Source: Arthrobacter caoxuetaonis
GTDB lineage: Bacteria; Actinomycetota; Actinomycetes; Actinomycetales; Micrococcaceae
Reading direction: 5' to 3'
DNA: 64,000 bases
Assembly: GCF_023921125.1 (NCBI RefSeq)
Contig: NZ_CP099466.1
Location: 3,286,001 to 3,350,000, forward strand
The position numbers and the translations under genes are program-made. The notes under the pieces were generated by a model that saw only the letters and a program-made list of their open reading frames with translations, was not told the origin of the DNA and ran no database searches. Below are positions 1-8,244 of this stretch, one piece after another; positions within the stretch are counted from its first letter, which is position 1; each line of letters begins with the position of its first letter.

Positions 1-17
1 GGCCAGCGGCTGACAGG

Positions 18-332
18 TCAGGGTTGCAGCCCGGCAAGCAAACTGTTGGGCCCCGGACCCTTGTCGGTTTCCAGGATGTACTGGATGGGGATGGCACCGG
101 TTGCGGCCACGCCCTTGAACACACGCACGCGGTGGCGGATGTCCCCTTCCAACCCGTCCCCGCGGACCAGGCGGGAGAAAATCGGAGCAGCCACGGAGGT
201 GCTGCCGGTCTTCTCACACCAGATGATGTACATGCCATAGAGGTCCGCGGCGGGAAGTACGGCACTGTCATCGAGGTCCCGGACGGTGCATTCGTCGAGG
301 AATTGGCGAACCTGCTGCTTGTGGATGTCCAT
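18..332 (-). CDS. Small protein resembling the C-terminal winged-helix domain of phage/plasmid primases
   Basis: A 104-residue protein. The start was set at the ATG at 332 because the reading frame further upstream is Arg/Pro-rich and shows no family-like pattern. The central stretch (about residues 28-60) has a dLYgmYiiWCEktG pattern followed by a Phe-Ser-Arg-Leu helix and then a basic strand segment. This is the pattern of the C-terminal winged helix of D5-type phage and plasmid primases. No helicase or primase core is present, so it is a stand-alone small protein and not a primase remnant that could work. Small proteins of this type are common in Micrococcaceae chromosomes. The Shine-Dalgarno sequence is weak. 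Function unknown; DNA binding is an inference. Confidence 0.6.
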   Translation of the reverse strand: MDIHKQQVRQFLDECTVRDLDDSAVLPAADLYGMYIIWCEKTGSTSVAAPIFSRLVRGDGLEGDIRHRVRVFKGVAATGAIPIQYILETDKGPGPNSLLAGLQP

Positions 333-482
333 GATTCTCAGCTCTGAAGGTTGTGCGTGGGTGATGCGTTGGGGCCCGGGAATGGATCGAGTGCCGCTGC
401 GCCCTGGGCGGGTCATCATGCGCGGACGGAGGAATCGGCGGTGGGCAGCTGCACAGGGGCTGGTAGCTGGAAGCCAGGAATG

Positions 483-510
483 GTCTACACCGTAGACGCT
501 AGCTGTAGAC
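483..510. promoter_or_regulatory. Candidate operator with GTCTAC/GTAGAC repeats
   Basis: A perfect inverted repeat GTCTACaccGTAGAC lies at 483-497. A further GTAGAC half-site follows at 505-510. It sits in the divergent gap between the small gene starting at 332 and the TetR-family gene starting at 578. TetR regulators commonly bind such sites in their own promoter region, so autoregulation is likely but inferred. Confidence 0.5.
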
Positions 511-577
511 TGCCTACTAAGCAACCTTACGGATAGAGTTCCGGTGTGCTCTTTCCCCTCAACGGAACGGATTGTCC

Positions 578-1303
578 ATGCCAGCTCCGCCGCGGATCCC
601 GTCCAGTCCAGGGAACAAAAAGCCCCGGCTGAACCGCGATTTGGTGCTCAGCACCGCCCTGAAGCTGGTGGACTCGATCGGACTGGACTCTCTGAGCATG
701 CGCCGGCTGGGCCAGGAGCTGAACTGCGACCCGATGGCTCTCTACCGCTACGCCGCCAACCGGGCAGAGCTGCTCGACGGAGTCACCGAACTGGTCCTGA
801 ACGAACTGGCCATCGACCCGGACGCCTCGGACTGGCAGCGTCAGCTGCGAGCCACCGCCCATGATGTACGGCAGCTGGCGCTCCGCCACCCCAATGCCGT
901 GCCGCTTCTGGTCACCCGGCCGCTCTCCACCCCGCTGGGGCTGCGGCCGCTGGGAATGCTGCGGCCGCTGGAGCTGATCGTGGCGCTGCTGATCCGGGCC
1001 GGCTTTGCACCGGCGGATGCACTGCACGCCTACCGGACCTATTACGGATTCCTCTACGGCCACATTCTCAACGAACTCCAGGAACTCGTTGTGAACCCGG
1101 AGGAAGAGGACCCGGTACTGCGCCTTGGCCTCTACCGGCTCCCGTCGAAGGATTTCCCCCACCTCCGGTCCCTGGCGCCGGTCCTGGCAGAGTACGACGG
1201 CGCTGCCGAGCTTGATGAAGGGCTGGATATCCTGCTCACGGGGCTGGCCCAGAAACTCGGCGGCGGGCCCGGCCCGCAGCTCGCAGGCCCTACTTCCCGC
1301 TGA
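578..1303 (+). CDS. TetR/AcrR family transcriptional regulator
   Basis: A 241-residue DNA-binding repressor. Residues about 15-60 form the TetR helix-turn-helix (LSMRRLGQELNCDPMALYRY), followed by a mostly helical ligand-binding domain of the TetR_C type. The ATG at 578 was chosen over a TTG at 572 because GGAACGG at 564-570 is correctly spaced only for the ATG. The gene runs convergently into the aldo/keto reductase and overlaps its 3' end by 14 bp. A palindrome at 483-510 upstream is a plausible autoregulatory operator. The ligand is unknown; a nearby NADPH-dependent reductase suggests, but does not prove, control of a detoxification response. Confidence 0.85.
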   Translation: MPAPPRIPSSPGNKKPRLNRDLVLSTALKLVDSIGLDSLSMRRLGQELNCDPMALYRYAANRAELLDGVTELVLNELAIDPDASDWQRQLRATAHDVRQLALRHPNAVPLLVTRPLSTPLGLRPLGMLRPLELIVALLIRAGFAPADALHAYRTYYGFLYGHILNELQELVVNPEEEDPVLRLGLYRLPSKDFPHLRSLAPVLAEYDGAAELDEGLDILLTGLAQKLGGGPGPQLAGPTSR

Positions 1304-2144
1304 ACACAGGGAACTTGCCGGACTTGCCGTAGTCGGTCACCCGCATGCCGTACAGGGTGTCCATGTCTTCGGCCGTGATGGTGAAGTCCACGTCCGCGTT
1401 GGCCCGCATATGGTCCGGGTTGGTGGTCTTCGGTAGCGGAACGGTTCCCAGCTGGACGGCGTAGCGGATGCACAGCTGCGCAACGGAGACCGAATACCGC
1501 ACAGCGATCGCGGCCACTTCCTCGTTTCGCAGGATCTCCCCGTGCGCGATGGGTGAATAGGCCTCCACCAACAGGTTGGTATCGGTACAGAAATCCAGCA
1601 GTTCAGTCGGGGTGTTGCCGACGTGGAGCAGGATCTGGTTGACCGACGGCGCCACGGTGCAGACGTTCAGGATGTTCTCGAGGTCCGCCTGTTCAAAGTT
1701 GGAGACGCCAATCGAACGCAACTTACCGGCGTCGTGCGCTGCCTCCAGGGCCCGCCAGGCTTCCCGGTTGCCTTCCGCGTAGGAGCCGCCGCGCCAGTCG
1801 TTCCAAGGCTGCGGGCTGTGGATCATCATCAGGTCCAGGTAGTCCAGGCCCATGGTCGCCAGTGACCCGTCGATTGCCGACACCGCACCCGCGTAGTCCT
1901 TGATTTCCGCGGCCAGCTTGCTGGAGATAAACAGCTCCTCCCTGGGAAGTCCGCTGGACCGTACGCCCTCGCCGACGCCGCGTTCGTTGCCGTAGGCCTG
2001 GGCGGTGTCGATGTTGCGGTAGCCAATGCTGATGGCTTCCTCCACGGCCTGGGCGGCGCTGCCGTCTTCGATGAACCAGGTACCGAACCCCAGTTTGGGG
2101 ATCGGCAGCCCGTTGGCCAGGGTGAAAGTCTCGTCCAGGATCAT
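1290..2144 (-). CDS. Aldo/keto reductase
   Basis: A 284-residue cytosolic NADPH-dependent carbonyl reductase of the AKR superfamily, a TIM barrel. The catalytic tetrad is readable: Asp46 and Tyr51 in DTAQAYGNE, Lys76 in SSKLA and His109 in MIHSPQP. The IGVSNF strand motif and the C-terminal cofactor segment LPKTTNPDHMRAN are also in place. Length is normal for the bacterial 2,5-diketogluconate-reductase-like group. Start ATG at 2144. A 420-bp gap holding a large palindromic element separates it from the next gene upstream on its strand. The substrate cannot be predicted. Confidence 0.9.
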   Translation of the reverse strand: MILDETFTLANGLPIPKLGFGTWFIEDGSAAQAVEEAISIGYRNIDTAQAYGNERGVGEGVRSSGLPREELFISSKLAAEIKDYAGAVSAIDGSLATMGLDYLDLMMIHSPQPWNDWRGGSYAEGNREAWRALEAAHDAGKLRSIGVSNFEQADLENILNVCTVAPSVNQILLHVGNTPTELLDFCTDTNLLVEAYSPIAHGEILRNEEVAAIAVRYSVSVAQLCIRYAVQLGTVPLPKTTNPDHMRANADVDFTITAEDMDTLYGMRVTDYGKSGKFPVFSGK

Positions 2145-2354
2145 CGTCCTGCTCCTTGCGGGATCGAATCATTCGTCTCCGCCATCGTCCCGCTGCGCTG
2201 TGGCCAGCGGAATGGCGCGCGGAAAGTCGTCCACTGGAACCGGGTATCAGGGACCGCCACGACGCAGCGTATGCCCTCACACCTAAAGAGGTTGCCCCCT
2301 CCTGGCCCTGCGGCCGACGGATGTCCGTCGGAACGGGTCCCTTTGTAAACCAGT

Positions 2355-2483
2355 GGGGAGATAACGCCGTTATGAGCCCTCACAGCAAATCCTTTGTGCA
2401 GTTAACGCCGTTATGGGACCCGCTAAACGGCGTTAACTGCACAAAGGATGGGATGAGGCACCGCTAAACGACGTCAGCTCCCC
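2355..2483. repeat. 129-bp imperfect palindrome (REPIN/MITE-like)
   Basis: The element is symmetric about position 2419. The inner arms, 2389-2412 and 2426-2449, are perfect 24-nt inverted repeats with a 13-nt spacer. The symmetry continues imperfectly outward to GGGGAG at 2355-2360 and CTCCCC at 2478-2483. The motif AACGCCGTTATG occurs twice (2363-2374 and 2404-2415) and CGCTAAACG twice on the other side. This nested organisation is what a REP doublet (REPIN) or small non-autonomous element looks like. There is no T-tract, so it is not a classical terminator. It occupies the non-coding gap 2145-2567, where I see no gene. Confidence 0.7.
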
Positions 2484-2567
2484 AAAAGATTAAGTTCCGG
2501 GATCGGCCCCCGGCTGCTGGTACCGCTGAAGGAGAATCCAAGTGCTGCCCGCCGAAACCGCGCCCGA

Positions 2568-3281
2568 CTAGAACCGCCGCTCAGCCACGTTCACCCGGGC
2601 GGCGCCGTCGAGCGCTGCTTTCAGCTGTTCCACCGGTGTGGCACCGGGCGCGGCGTCGGCCATCTTTTCGTCGGGGACGTTTGGGTCCTCGAAGTACAGG
2701 CGGCCGTAGGCAGTGGTCTCGGGCTCGAACCGCCAGCTGTCAGCCAGGGTCCCGGCGTCGACGGTATCGAAGCCCAGCTGGTCGATGATCCGGGCGGCCT
2801 CAGTCTTGGCCTGCTCATCGTCACCGGCGATCGGCAGGGCGGAGCGGTCCGCAGCACCGCTGGGGCGGGCCAGGGCAGGGATCTGCGCGGCCAGGATGTT
2901 GTTGAAAACCTTCACGGTGCGGGCACCGGTGAGCCGCTGCATCAGCTCGCTGGTGGTGACGGAGTTGTCAAGGAGTCCGTCGATGCTGCCGTCGCGGAAG
3001 GGGTAGTAGTTGCTGCTGTCCAGGACAATCTTGTCTTTCAGGAGTCCCTCCGGAAGGTCCTTCACCGCCTTGAGCGGAATGGCGAGCACGACGGCGTCGC
3101 CCGCGTTGGCTGCCTCCTCCACCGTCCCGGCCCGGGCCAGCGGGCCGAGCTCGGCAACCAGGTCCGTGAGTGTCTCGGGCCCGCGCGAGTTGGCGATGAC
3201 CACGTTCATGTCCGCCGCAACCGCAAGCCGAGCGACGGCAGATCCAATGTGTCCGCTTCCGATGATTCCCAGTGTCGCCAT
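2568..3281 (-). CDS. NADPH-dependent F420 reductase-like / NAD(P)-binding oxidoreductase
   Basis: A 237-residue protein starting at the ATG at 3281, which follows an AAGGGAT ribosome site. The N-terminal Rossmann motif GIIGSGHIGSAVARL and an internal VVLAIPLKAVKDLP segment identify the F420-dependent NADP oxidoreductase (COG2085) fold. The central part has the KVFNNILA pattern of the family. Members move hydride between NADP and F420 or act on unknown substrates. Only 34 bp separate it from the related gene upstream, so the pair is probably co-transcribed. The substrate is not predictable. Confidence 0.8.
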   Translation of the reverse strand: MATLGIIGSGHIGSAVARLAVAADMNVVIANSRGPETLTDLVAELGPLARAGTVEEAANAGDAVVLAIPLKAVKDLPEGLLKDKIVLDSSNYYPFRDGSIDGLLDNSVTTSELMQRLTGARTVKVFNNILAAQIPALARPSGAADRSALPIAGDDEQAKTEAARIIDQLGFDTVDAGTLADSWRFEPETTAYGRLYFEDPNVPDEKMADAAPGATPVEQLKAALDGAARVNVAERRF

Positions 3282-3315
3282 GAGTGCATCCCTTCGGTGG
3301 TTGTGCTGTGTGGTC

Positions 3316-4014
3316 TCAGGCGGCGGAAGCCGCGGCGCCGGCAAGTTCGCTCAGCTGCGCGGCAGTCAGCCGGGCGCCGAACGCGGGTCCGCCCGGCTGC
3401 AGGAACCCGGTGCCGGCCAGGGAGTCCACGCAGACAGGGTCGTAGCCTATGCGGTCCACCAACGCGGAGACCAGAGCGACGGCGCCAGGCTGGTTCCCGG
3501 CTACGGCAAGGCCCCGCCGCTCCGGGTGCCCGGCCGGACGGCGGTCCGGTTCCAGGTGGTGGTAGCCGGTGTGGCTGAAGGTCTTCACGACGGCGGCACC
3601 GGGGAACATGTCCTGCACCACCTCGGAAGACGGCCGGTCCCCCGCTCGGAACGCCGGGATTTCGCCGTCCACCGGCGGCCAGTAGTTCATGGTGTCCACC
3701 ACCACGCGGCCGGCCAGCAGGGCAGGATCAATGGTGTGCAGCCGGTGCAGCGGCAGCGCAAGGATCACCAGGTCTGCTTCCGCGACGGCGTCGTGCGTCC
3801 ATTTCGGCTCGGCACCCGGGGTCACGAAGTCGATCATCAGCTCCAGCCGGGCGGGATCGCCGGAGGCGGAGACGGAAACCCGGTAGCCGGCGTCGAGCAG
3901 TGAACGGGCAACGGCAGTGCCCGCCTTGCCCGCGCCGATCACGGCAACGTGGAGGGTTTCCGGAGCGGGGTCGACCGTGGGCAGCAGGGAGTCTGTGGCC
4001 GGATGAAGGGTCAT
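3316..4014 (-). CDS. NAD(P)-binding oxidoreductase, F420-oxidoreductase-like, paralogue of the downstream gene
   Basis: A 232-residue protein. The Rossmann motif VIGAGKAGTAVARSLLDAG lies near residue 25, followed by LVILALPLHRLHTI and VVKTFSHTGYHHLE, the same layout as the gene at 2568-3281. The ATG at 4014 was chosen because the upstream extension to a GTG at 4062 is Cys/Gly-rich and unlike the family. The two genes form a tandem pair of diverged paralogues, probably one operon. Function beyond nucleotide-dependent redox chemistry is not visible. Confidence 0.7.
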   Translation of the reverse strand: MTLHPATDSLLPTVDPAPETLHVAVIGAGKAGTAVARSLLDAGYRVSVSASGDPARLELMIDFVTPGAEPKWTHDAVAEADLVILALPLHRLHTIDPALLAGRVVVDTMNYWPPVDGEIPAFRAGDRPSSEVVQDMFPGAAVVKTFSHTGYHHLEPDRRPAGHPERRGLAVAGNQPGAVALVSALVDRIGYDPVCVDSLAGTGFLQPGGPAFGARLTAAQLSELAGAAASAA

Positions 4015-4220
4015 GACATCGGTAACGCAGCCTTTCCCGGGGTCATTCCCGCAGCAAGGCACACCAAAGTATTAGTCCTCCCGTCTTTACAGCACCCGCC
4101 AGCGGGGTGACCATGAGCGCAGGGCCAGCTGTGCTTCCTGACAGATAGACGGACCTCGCCGTAGTCAGGATCAGAAGCGTCGCAGATGCGTTCATATGCA
4201 GATACCTGAAAGGCAACGCA

Positions 4221-5426
4221 ATGAGACTTCCTCCAACTCCACGGCGGGCGTTCTCCATAGTCCTGGCCGCCATTCTCCTGGTCCTGGCCGCAGGGACAGG
4301 CGCATTCGCTTCTTCCCCGGCTTCGGCCCCGCAGTCGCTGCCGGCTGCACCATATGGGGAGAACGACGGGTCAGGTCCACAGTTCTACAGCGGATTGACC
4401 GTCGATGTCCGGGATGACGTGTCCGGGGACGTGTACGTGTCCGCCCAGAGGATCACCATCTCCGGAAACGTCACGGGTGACATCATCGCAGCCGGCCAGA
4501 CGATCAACATCACCGGAAATGTTGACGGTAACGTACGTCTCGCCGGGCAGGATGTGACCATCAGCGGGGAGATTTCGCGCAGCGGCACCATCTTCGCTTC
4601 GACGGTGGATATTACCGACAGCGGTTCCCTCGGAGATGATCTTGTGGGTGCCGCGGGTGACATCGACATAGCCGGTGCGGTGGGCCGTGATGTGCAGGTT
4701 GGTGTTGGAGACCTCACCATCGACGGGGCGGTTGGAGGCAATCTCACCTACACCTCCAACGACGACGCCAGCATCGCCGACGGCGCGGTCAGCGGCACCG
4801 TGGAGCGCATCACTCCGCAGGAATCCGACGAGCCAACGCAGGGAGAACTGTTCGTCGGCTGGTTGCTTGGCCTGCTCTACGCTCTGGTTGCGTTGAGCCT
4901 CATCACCGTCCTCGCGGGATGGCTTTTCCCCCGTTTGCTGCACCACGTCACCGACCGTCTTGTGCCGCACCCCTGGAAGGCGCTGCTTGTAGGCTTCGTG
5001 GCCTCGATCGTCGTCCCGTTTGCAGTCCTGCTTCTGCTGTTCACGTTCGTCGGCGCGCCCCTTGCGCTGGCAATCCTGCTGGTCTGGATTACGCTGACGC
5101 TCGCAACCTTCGTGTTCGGCGCCTACTACATTGGCCGGCTGCTGTTCCGCGGCAACCAGCATCCCGTGGTTAAGGCGCTCGTCGGCGGAGTGATCCTCAT
5201 CGTCGCGCTGCATATTCCGTGGCTGAACATTCTGGTCTGGCTGGCCATGGTGTTCTTTGGCCTGGGTGCACAGCTCCTGGCGATCTACGACCGGCGGCCG
5301 TGGCGCCGGGTAAGCGCACCGTCGCGGGATGCCTACGGGCCGGGCTCGGGTCCGGAAAACGGGCCCGGGTACGACGGCGGACAGCCCCCGCCGCCCCCGG
5401 TGCAGCCGCCGCCCCCGGTGCAGTAA
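4221..5426 (+). CDS. Exported bactofilin-like (polymer-forming) membrane protein
   Basis: A 401-residue envelope protein. Residues 1-34 look like a signal peptide or N-terminal anchor. Residues about 55-195 form repeating short beta units (ISGNVTGDI, ITGNVDGNV, ISGEISRSG, IAGAVGRDV, IDGAVGGNL), as in the bactofilin/polymer-forming beta-helix. About residues 212-360 carry five or six hydrophobic helices, and the tail is Gly/Pro-rich ending in PPPPPVQ repeats. A beta-helix on the outer face with a C-terminal membrane domain suggests a cell-surface structural or sensor role. The start has AAAGG at good spacing. The gene is monocistronic, divergent from the oxidoreductase pair. Confidence 0.75.
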   Translation: MRLPPTPRRAFSIVLAAILLVLAAGTGAFASSPASAPQSLPAAPYGENDGSGPQFYSGLTVDVRDDVSGDVYVSAQRITISGNVTGDIIAAGQTINITGNVDGNVRLAGQDVTISGEISRSGTIFASTVDITDSGSLGDDLVGAAGDIDIAGAVGRDVQVGVGDLTIDGAVGGNLTYTSNDDASIADGAVSGTVERITPQESDEPTQGELFVGWLLGLLYALVALSLITVLAGWLFPRLLHHVTDRLVPHPWKALLVGFVASIVVPFAVLLLLFTFVGAPLALAILLVWITLTLATFVFGAYYIGRLLFRGNQHPVVKALVGGVILIVALHIPWLNILVWLAMVFFGLGAQLLAIYDRRPWRRVSAPSRDAYGPGSGPENGPGYDGGQPPPPPVQPPPPVQ

Positions 5427-5449
5427 TACGCGGCCGGGGGCAGCCAGCC

Positions 5450-6019
5450 CTAGCCCTCCAGGTCGTAAACCATGGCGGGATCGCGTTCCAGGATCCGGTC
5501 CCGCATCTCGGCCTTCAGCACTTCCAGGTGAGCCAGCTCAGCTTCGGTCTTGTCCGGCTTCGCGCCCAGCTCAATGAACTCGTCGGCAACAATGCCGTCG
5601 TCGCGCAGCACGCAGGTGACCGTTGCGTTCCCGGCGCTGATCTCGAAGACATAGCGGGCCAGGGTGTTGCCGCGTTCGGGCCGGGCCAGTTCCGGCACCA
5701 CTTCGAAGCGCTCCCCCGTCACGGCCCGGGTGACCAGTTCGATCGCGTCCCGGCCGCCGGGTCCGGGGAAGGCAGTGCGGATGCGGATCTGCCGGCGTTC
5801 GACGCGGCCGCCGGCGCGGGCTGCCAGTTCCGGCAGGGCACGGCCGAGGACGGCGAAGGCGTGGGCCACTCCTCCCGGAAAGCCCGGGCCGTGGTACCGC
5901 ATGCAGTCAGCAAACGTGAAGTCCAGCTGCACGCCGTCCTCCCAGACGGTCACGGTGCGGTCCGCATCTGGGACGGGAGTCTGTTCAAGGTGTTCGGCCG
6001 GTGCCGGGGTGGTGCTCAT
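5450..6019 (-). CDS. FmdE-like domain protein lacking the usual cysteine
   Basis: A 189-residue protein that I match only weakly. Residues about 40-60 read CMRYHGPGFPGGVAHAFAVL, reminiscent of the FHGHxCPG signature of FmdE/FwdE-like proteins. A later GGRDAIELVTRAVTGERFE fits the family's second motif, but the metal-binding Cys of that signature is Phe here. No signal peptide or membrane segment is visible, so it is probably cytosolic. It is divergent from a siderophore-type ABC operon, and the intervening 220 bp contain one iron box, so both may be iron-regulated. A role in iron or cofactor handling is inference. Confidence 0.5.
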   Translation of the reverse strand: MSTTPAPAEHLEQTPVPDADRTVTVWEDGVQLDFTFADCMRYHGPGFPGGVAHAFAVLGRALPELAARAGGRVERRQIRIRTAFPGPGGRDAIELVTRAVTGERFEVVPELARPERGNTLARYVFEISAGNATVTCVLRDDGIVADEFIELGAKPDKTEAELAHLEVLKAEMRDRILERDPAMVYDLEG

Positions 6020-6135
6020 GGTGCGCTCTCGCTCTGTCGATTAGGTCCGTTAGTGCAGGTCAGGCCGATTATGGACGCTGTATGACGTGCAGGCAGACGC
6101 AGATTGCGCCCATCCGACCCAGCTTCTATTGTTGC

Positions 6136-6154
6136 TTAGGCAAGGCAAGCCTTA
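6136..6154. promoter_or_regulatory. IdeR/DmdR-type iron box
   Basis: The 19-mer TTAGGCAAGGCAAGCCTTA matches 14 of 19 positions of the actinobacterial iron-box consensus. It contains an AAGGC/GCCTT inverted repeat. It lies 87 bp before the ABC ATPase start and 116 bp from the divergent start at 6019. Fe2+-bound IdeR/DmdR binding here would repress the importer under iron sufficiency. Confidence 0.75.
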
Positions 6155-6240
6155 CCAACCACCCTTGCGGGGGTTCCAGCGGCCCGGCCGCGCACCGCCT
6201 GCAACGATCGTCCTTCTTTCCTTCTGCCCTGAGGTTTGCC

Positions 6241-7143
6241 ATGTCCCGGAAAAACACCCCGCGTCCGGAGCGGACCGGCACCCGGGATTCGGTGCAGCAG
6301 CCGGCGGCGGCGCCGTCGACCTCCCTCACCGGAGAGCAGATGATCCTGCGCTACGGCAAGGACACTGTGGTGGACGGGGTTTCCCTGACCTTCCAGCCCG
6401 GCCAGGTCACGGCCCTGGTGGGCCCCAACGGCAGCGGGAAATCCACCCTGCTGCGCTCCATGGCGCGGCTGCACCGTCCGGACTCGGGTGAAATTTTCCT
6501 CCGCGGAACCGGCGGCGAACGTGCCGCATCAGCGCTCACCTCCCGCGACTTCGCCCGTGAGGTGACCCTCTTTTCCCAGTCCCGCCCCGCCCCGCAGGGA
6601 CTGAGCGTCCGGGAGGTCGTGGCATTTGGCCGGCACCCTTACCGGCACCGTTTTGCCGGGCTCGACGCCGAGGACCACCGGATCATCAACCGCGCCATGG
6701 CCGTCACGGGAGTCGGCTCGATGGCCGGCCGCTCCGTCAGCGAACTCTCCGGCGGGGAAGTCCAGCGCGTCTGGCTGGCCGCCTGCCTGGCCCAGGACAC
6801 CGGCGTCGTACTCCTGGACGAACCCACCAACCACCTGGACCTGAGATACCAAATCGAGATCCTCGACCTGGTGCGTGACCTTGCGGAAAGCGGCACCGCC
6901 GTCGGCATTGTGCTGCACGACCTCGATCACGCCGCCCGCGTGGCCGACTCGCTGCTGCTGATGTCCGCCGGCAGGATCCACGCCGCCGGTGACCCGCACC
7001 AGGTGCTCACCGAACAGAACATCTCCGAGGTCTACGGCCTCCAGGTCCAGGTCACGGTGGAGCCGGAAACCCGGCGCATCCGCATCGACCCGCTGGGCCG
7101 GCACACCGTCCGGCGCCGGTCCACCGCCCACATTTCATCCTGA
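6241..7143 (+). CDS. Iron-siderophore ABC transporter ATP-binding protein (FecE/FepC type)
   Basis: A 300-residue ATPase of a type II importer. It has an unusual 30-residue N-terminal tail before the ABC core. Walker A is GPNGSGKST, the signature is ELSGGEVQR, Walker B is VVLLDEPTNHLD and the switch histidine lies in VLHDLDHA. The NHLDLRYQ segment after Walker B is typical of the FecE/FepC/BtuD group. GAGG sits just upstream of the ATG at 6241. It is the first gene of a three-gene operon (ATPase, lipoprotein, fused permease) behind an iron box, so it should energise uptake of a ferric siderophore or haem. Confidence 0.9.
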   Translation: MSRKNTPRPERTGTRDSVQQPAAAPSTSLTGEQMILRYGKDTVVDGVSLTFQPGQVTALVGPNGSGKSTLLRSMARLHRPDSGEIFLRGTGGERAASALTSRDFAREVTLFSQSRPAPQGLSVREVVAFGRHPYRHRFAGLDAEDHRIINRAMAVTGVGSMAGRSVSELSGGEVQRVWLAACLAQDTGVVLLDEPTNHLDLRYQIEILDLVRDLAESGTAVGIVLHDLDHAARVADSLLLMSAGRIHAAGDPHQVLTEQNISEVYGLQVQVTVEPETRRIRIDPLGRHTVRRRSTAHISS

Positions 7144-7182
7144 ACACCGTTTCATCCTGAACCCCACCCGAGAGGCACTTCC

Positions 7183-8244
7183 ATGACCCGAGTCCGCCCG
7201 CTGGCCGCAGCAGCTTCCATGCTTGCTGCAGCCGCACTCACCCTGTCCGCCTGCGGCACCACCGACGTGGAGGAACCGGCAAACGCCGCCACCGCCGCCA
7301 CGTCTGAAGCCTGCGCAGCCGACACCACCGCCACGGCAACCGGCCCGGTCTCGCTGACCGACGGCGTCGGGCGGACGGTGGAGCTGGAGAAGCCTGCCGA
7401 ACGCATCGCAGTGCTGGAGTGGCAGCAGATCGAGGACGCGCTGACGCTGTGTGTCACGCCGGTGGCCGTTTCCGACGCCGAGGGCTACGGCACGTATGTC
7501 AGCGCCGAGGCCCTCCCGGAGGAAGGCGTCGCGGACATCGGAACCCGCGGCGAACCGGACCTGGACACCCTGTACGCGGCGGATCCGGACCTGATCATCG
7601 TGGAGGCGTTCAGCGCCGACGACGAGATCATTGCCCAGCTCGAAGAACGCGGCGTGCCGGTCCTCGCCACCCTCGGAGCCAACAGCGCGGACCCGATCGG
7701 GAACATGAAGAGCGTTTTCTCGATGATCGCCGAAGCCACCGGACGCACCGAACGCGCCGAGCAGGTCCTGGATACCTTCGACAAGCATCTGGCCGATGCC
7801 AAGGAAAAGGTCCAGGCAGCCGACCTGGCCACCACTGACTTCCTCTTCTTCGACGGCTGGATCGAAGGCGGCAACGTCACCATCCGCCCCTACGGCCAGG
7901 GCGCCCTCTTCACTGCCCTCGGCGAAGAACTCGGCATGACCTCCGCCTGGACCGACGAGATTGACTCCCGGTACGGCAACGGCGGCGTGGACCCGGCCTA
8001 CGGCCTGGGCCAGACGGACATTGAAGGACTCACCGCAGTTGGCAGCGCGAACCTCTTCCACTCCAACGACGAGGAAGTGGGCGGCTACGTTGCCGAACTC
8101 GAGAAGAACCCCATCTGGACCTCCCTGCCGGCCGTGAAGGAAGGCCGCGCCTACGCCTTCCCCGCTGGCGTCTGGGGCGCCGGCGGCCCGCTGTCCAACC
8201 AGCAGGCCATCGACGCCTACGTTGACGCCATGCTGGCGGAGTGA
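7183..8244 (+). CDS. Iron-siderophore ABC transporter substrate-binding lipoprotein (FhuD/FecB type)
   Basis: A 353-residue exported lipoprotein. A signal peptide ends in the lipobox LSAC (Cys near residue 24). The mature part begins with the phrase TDGVGRTVELEKPAERIAVL typical of class III periplasmic binding proteins, followed by PDLIIVEAFSADD. It captures a ferric siderophore or haem at the cell surface and delivers it to the adjacent permease. The start has GAGAGG at good spacing. Its TGA overlaps the GTG of the permease gene (GTGA), a sign of translational coupling. Confidence 0.9.
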   Translation: MTRVRPLAAAASMLAAAALTLSACGTTDVEEPANAATAATSEACAADTTATATGPVSLTDGVGRTVELEKPAERIAVLEWQQIEDALTLCVTPVAVSDAEGYGTYVSAEALPEEGVADIGTRGEPDLDTLYAADPDLIIVEAFSADDEIIAQLEERGVPVLATLGANSADPIGNMKSVFSMIAEATGRTERAEQVLDTFDKHLADAKEKVQAADLATTDFLFFDGWIEGGNVTIRPYGQGALFTALGEELGMTSAWTDEIDSRYGNGGVDPAYGLGQTDIEGLTAVGSANLFHSNDEEVGGYVAELEKNPIWTSLPAVKEGRAYAFPAGVWGAGGPLSNQQAIDAYVDAMLAE

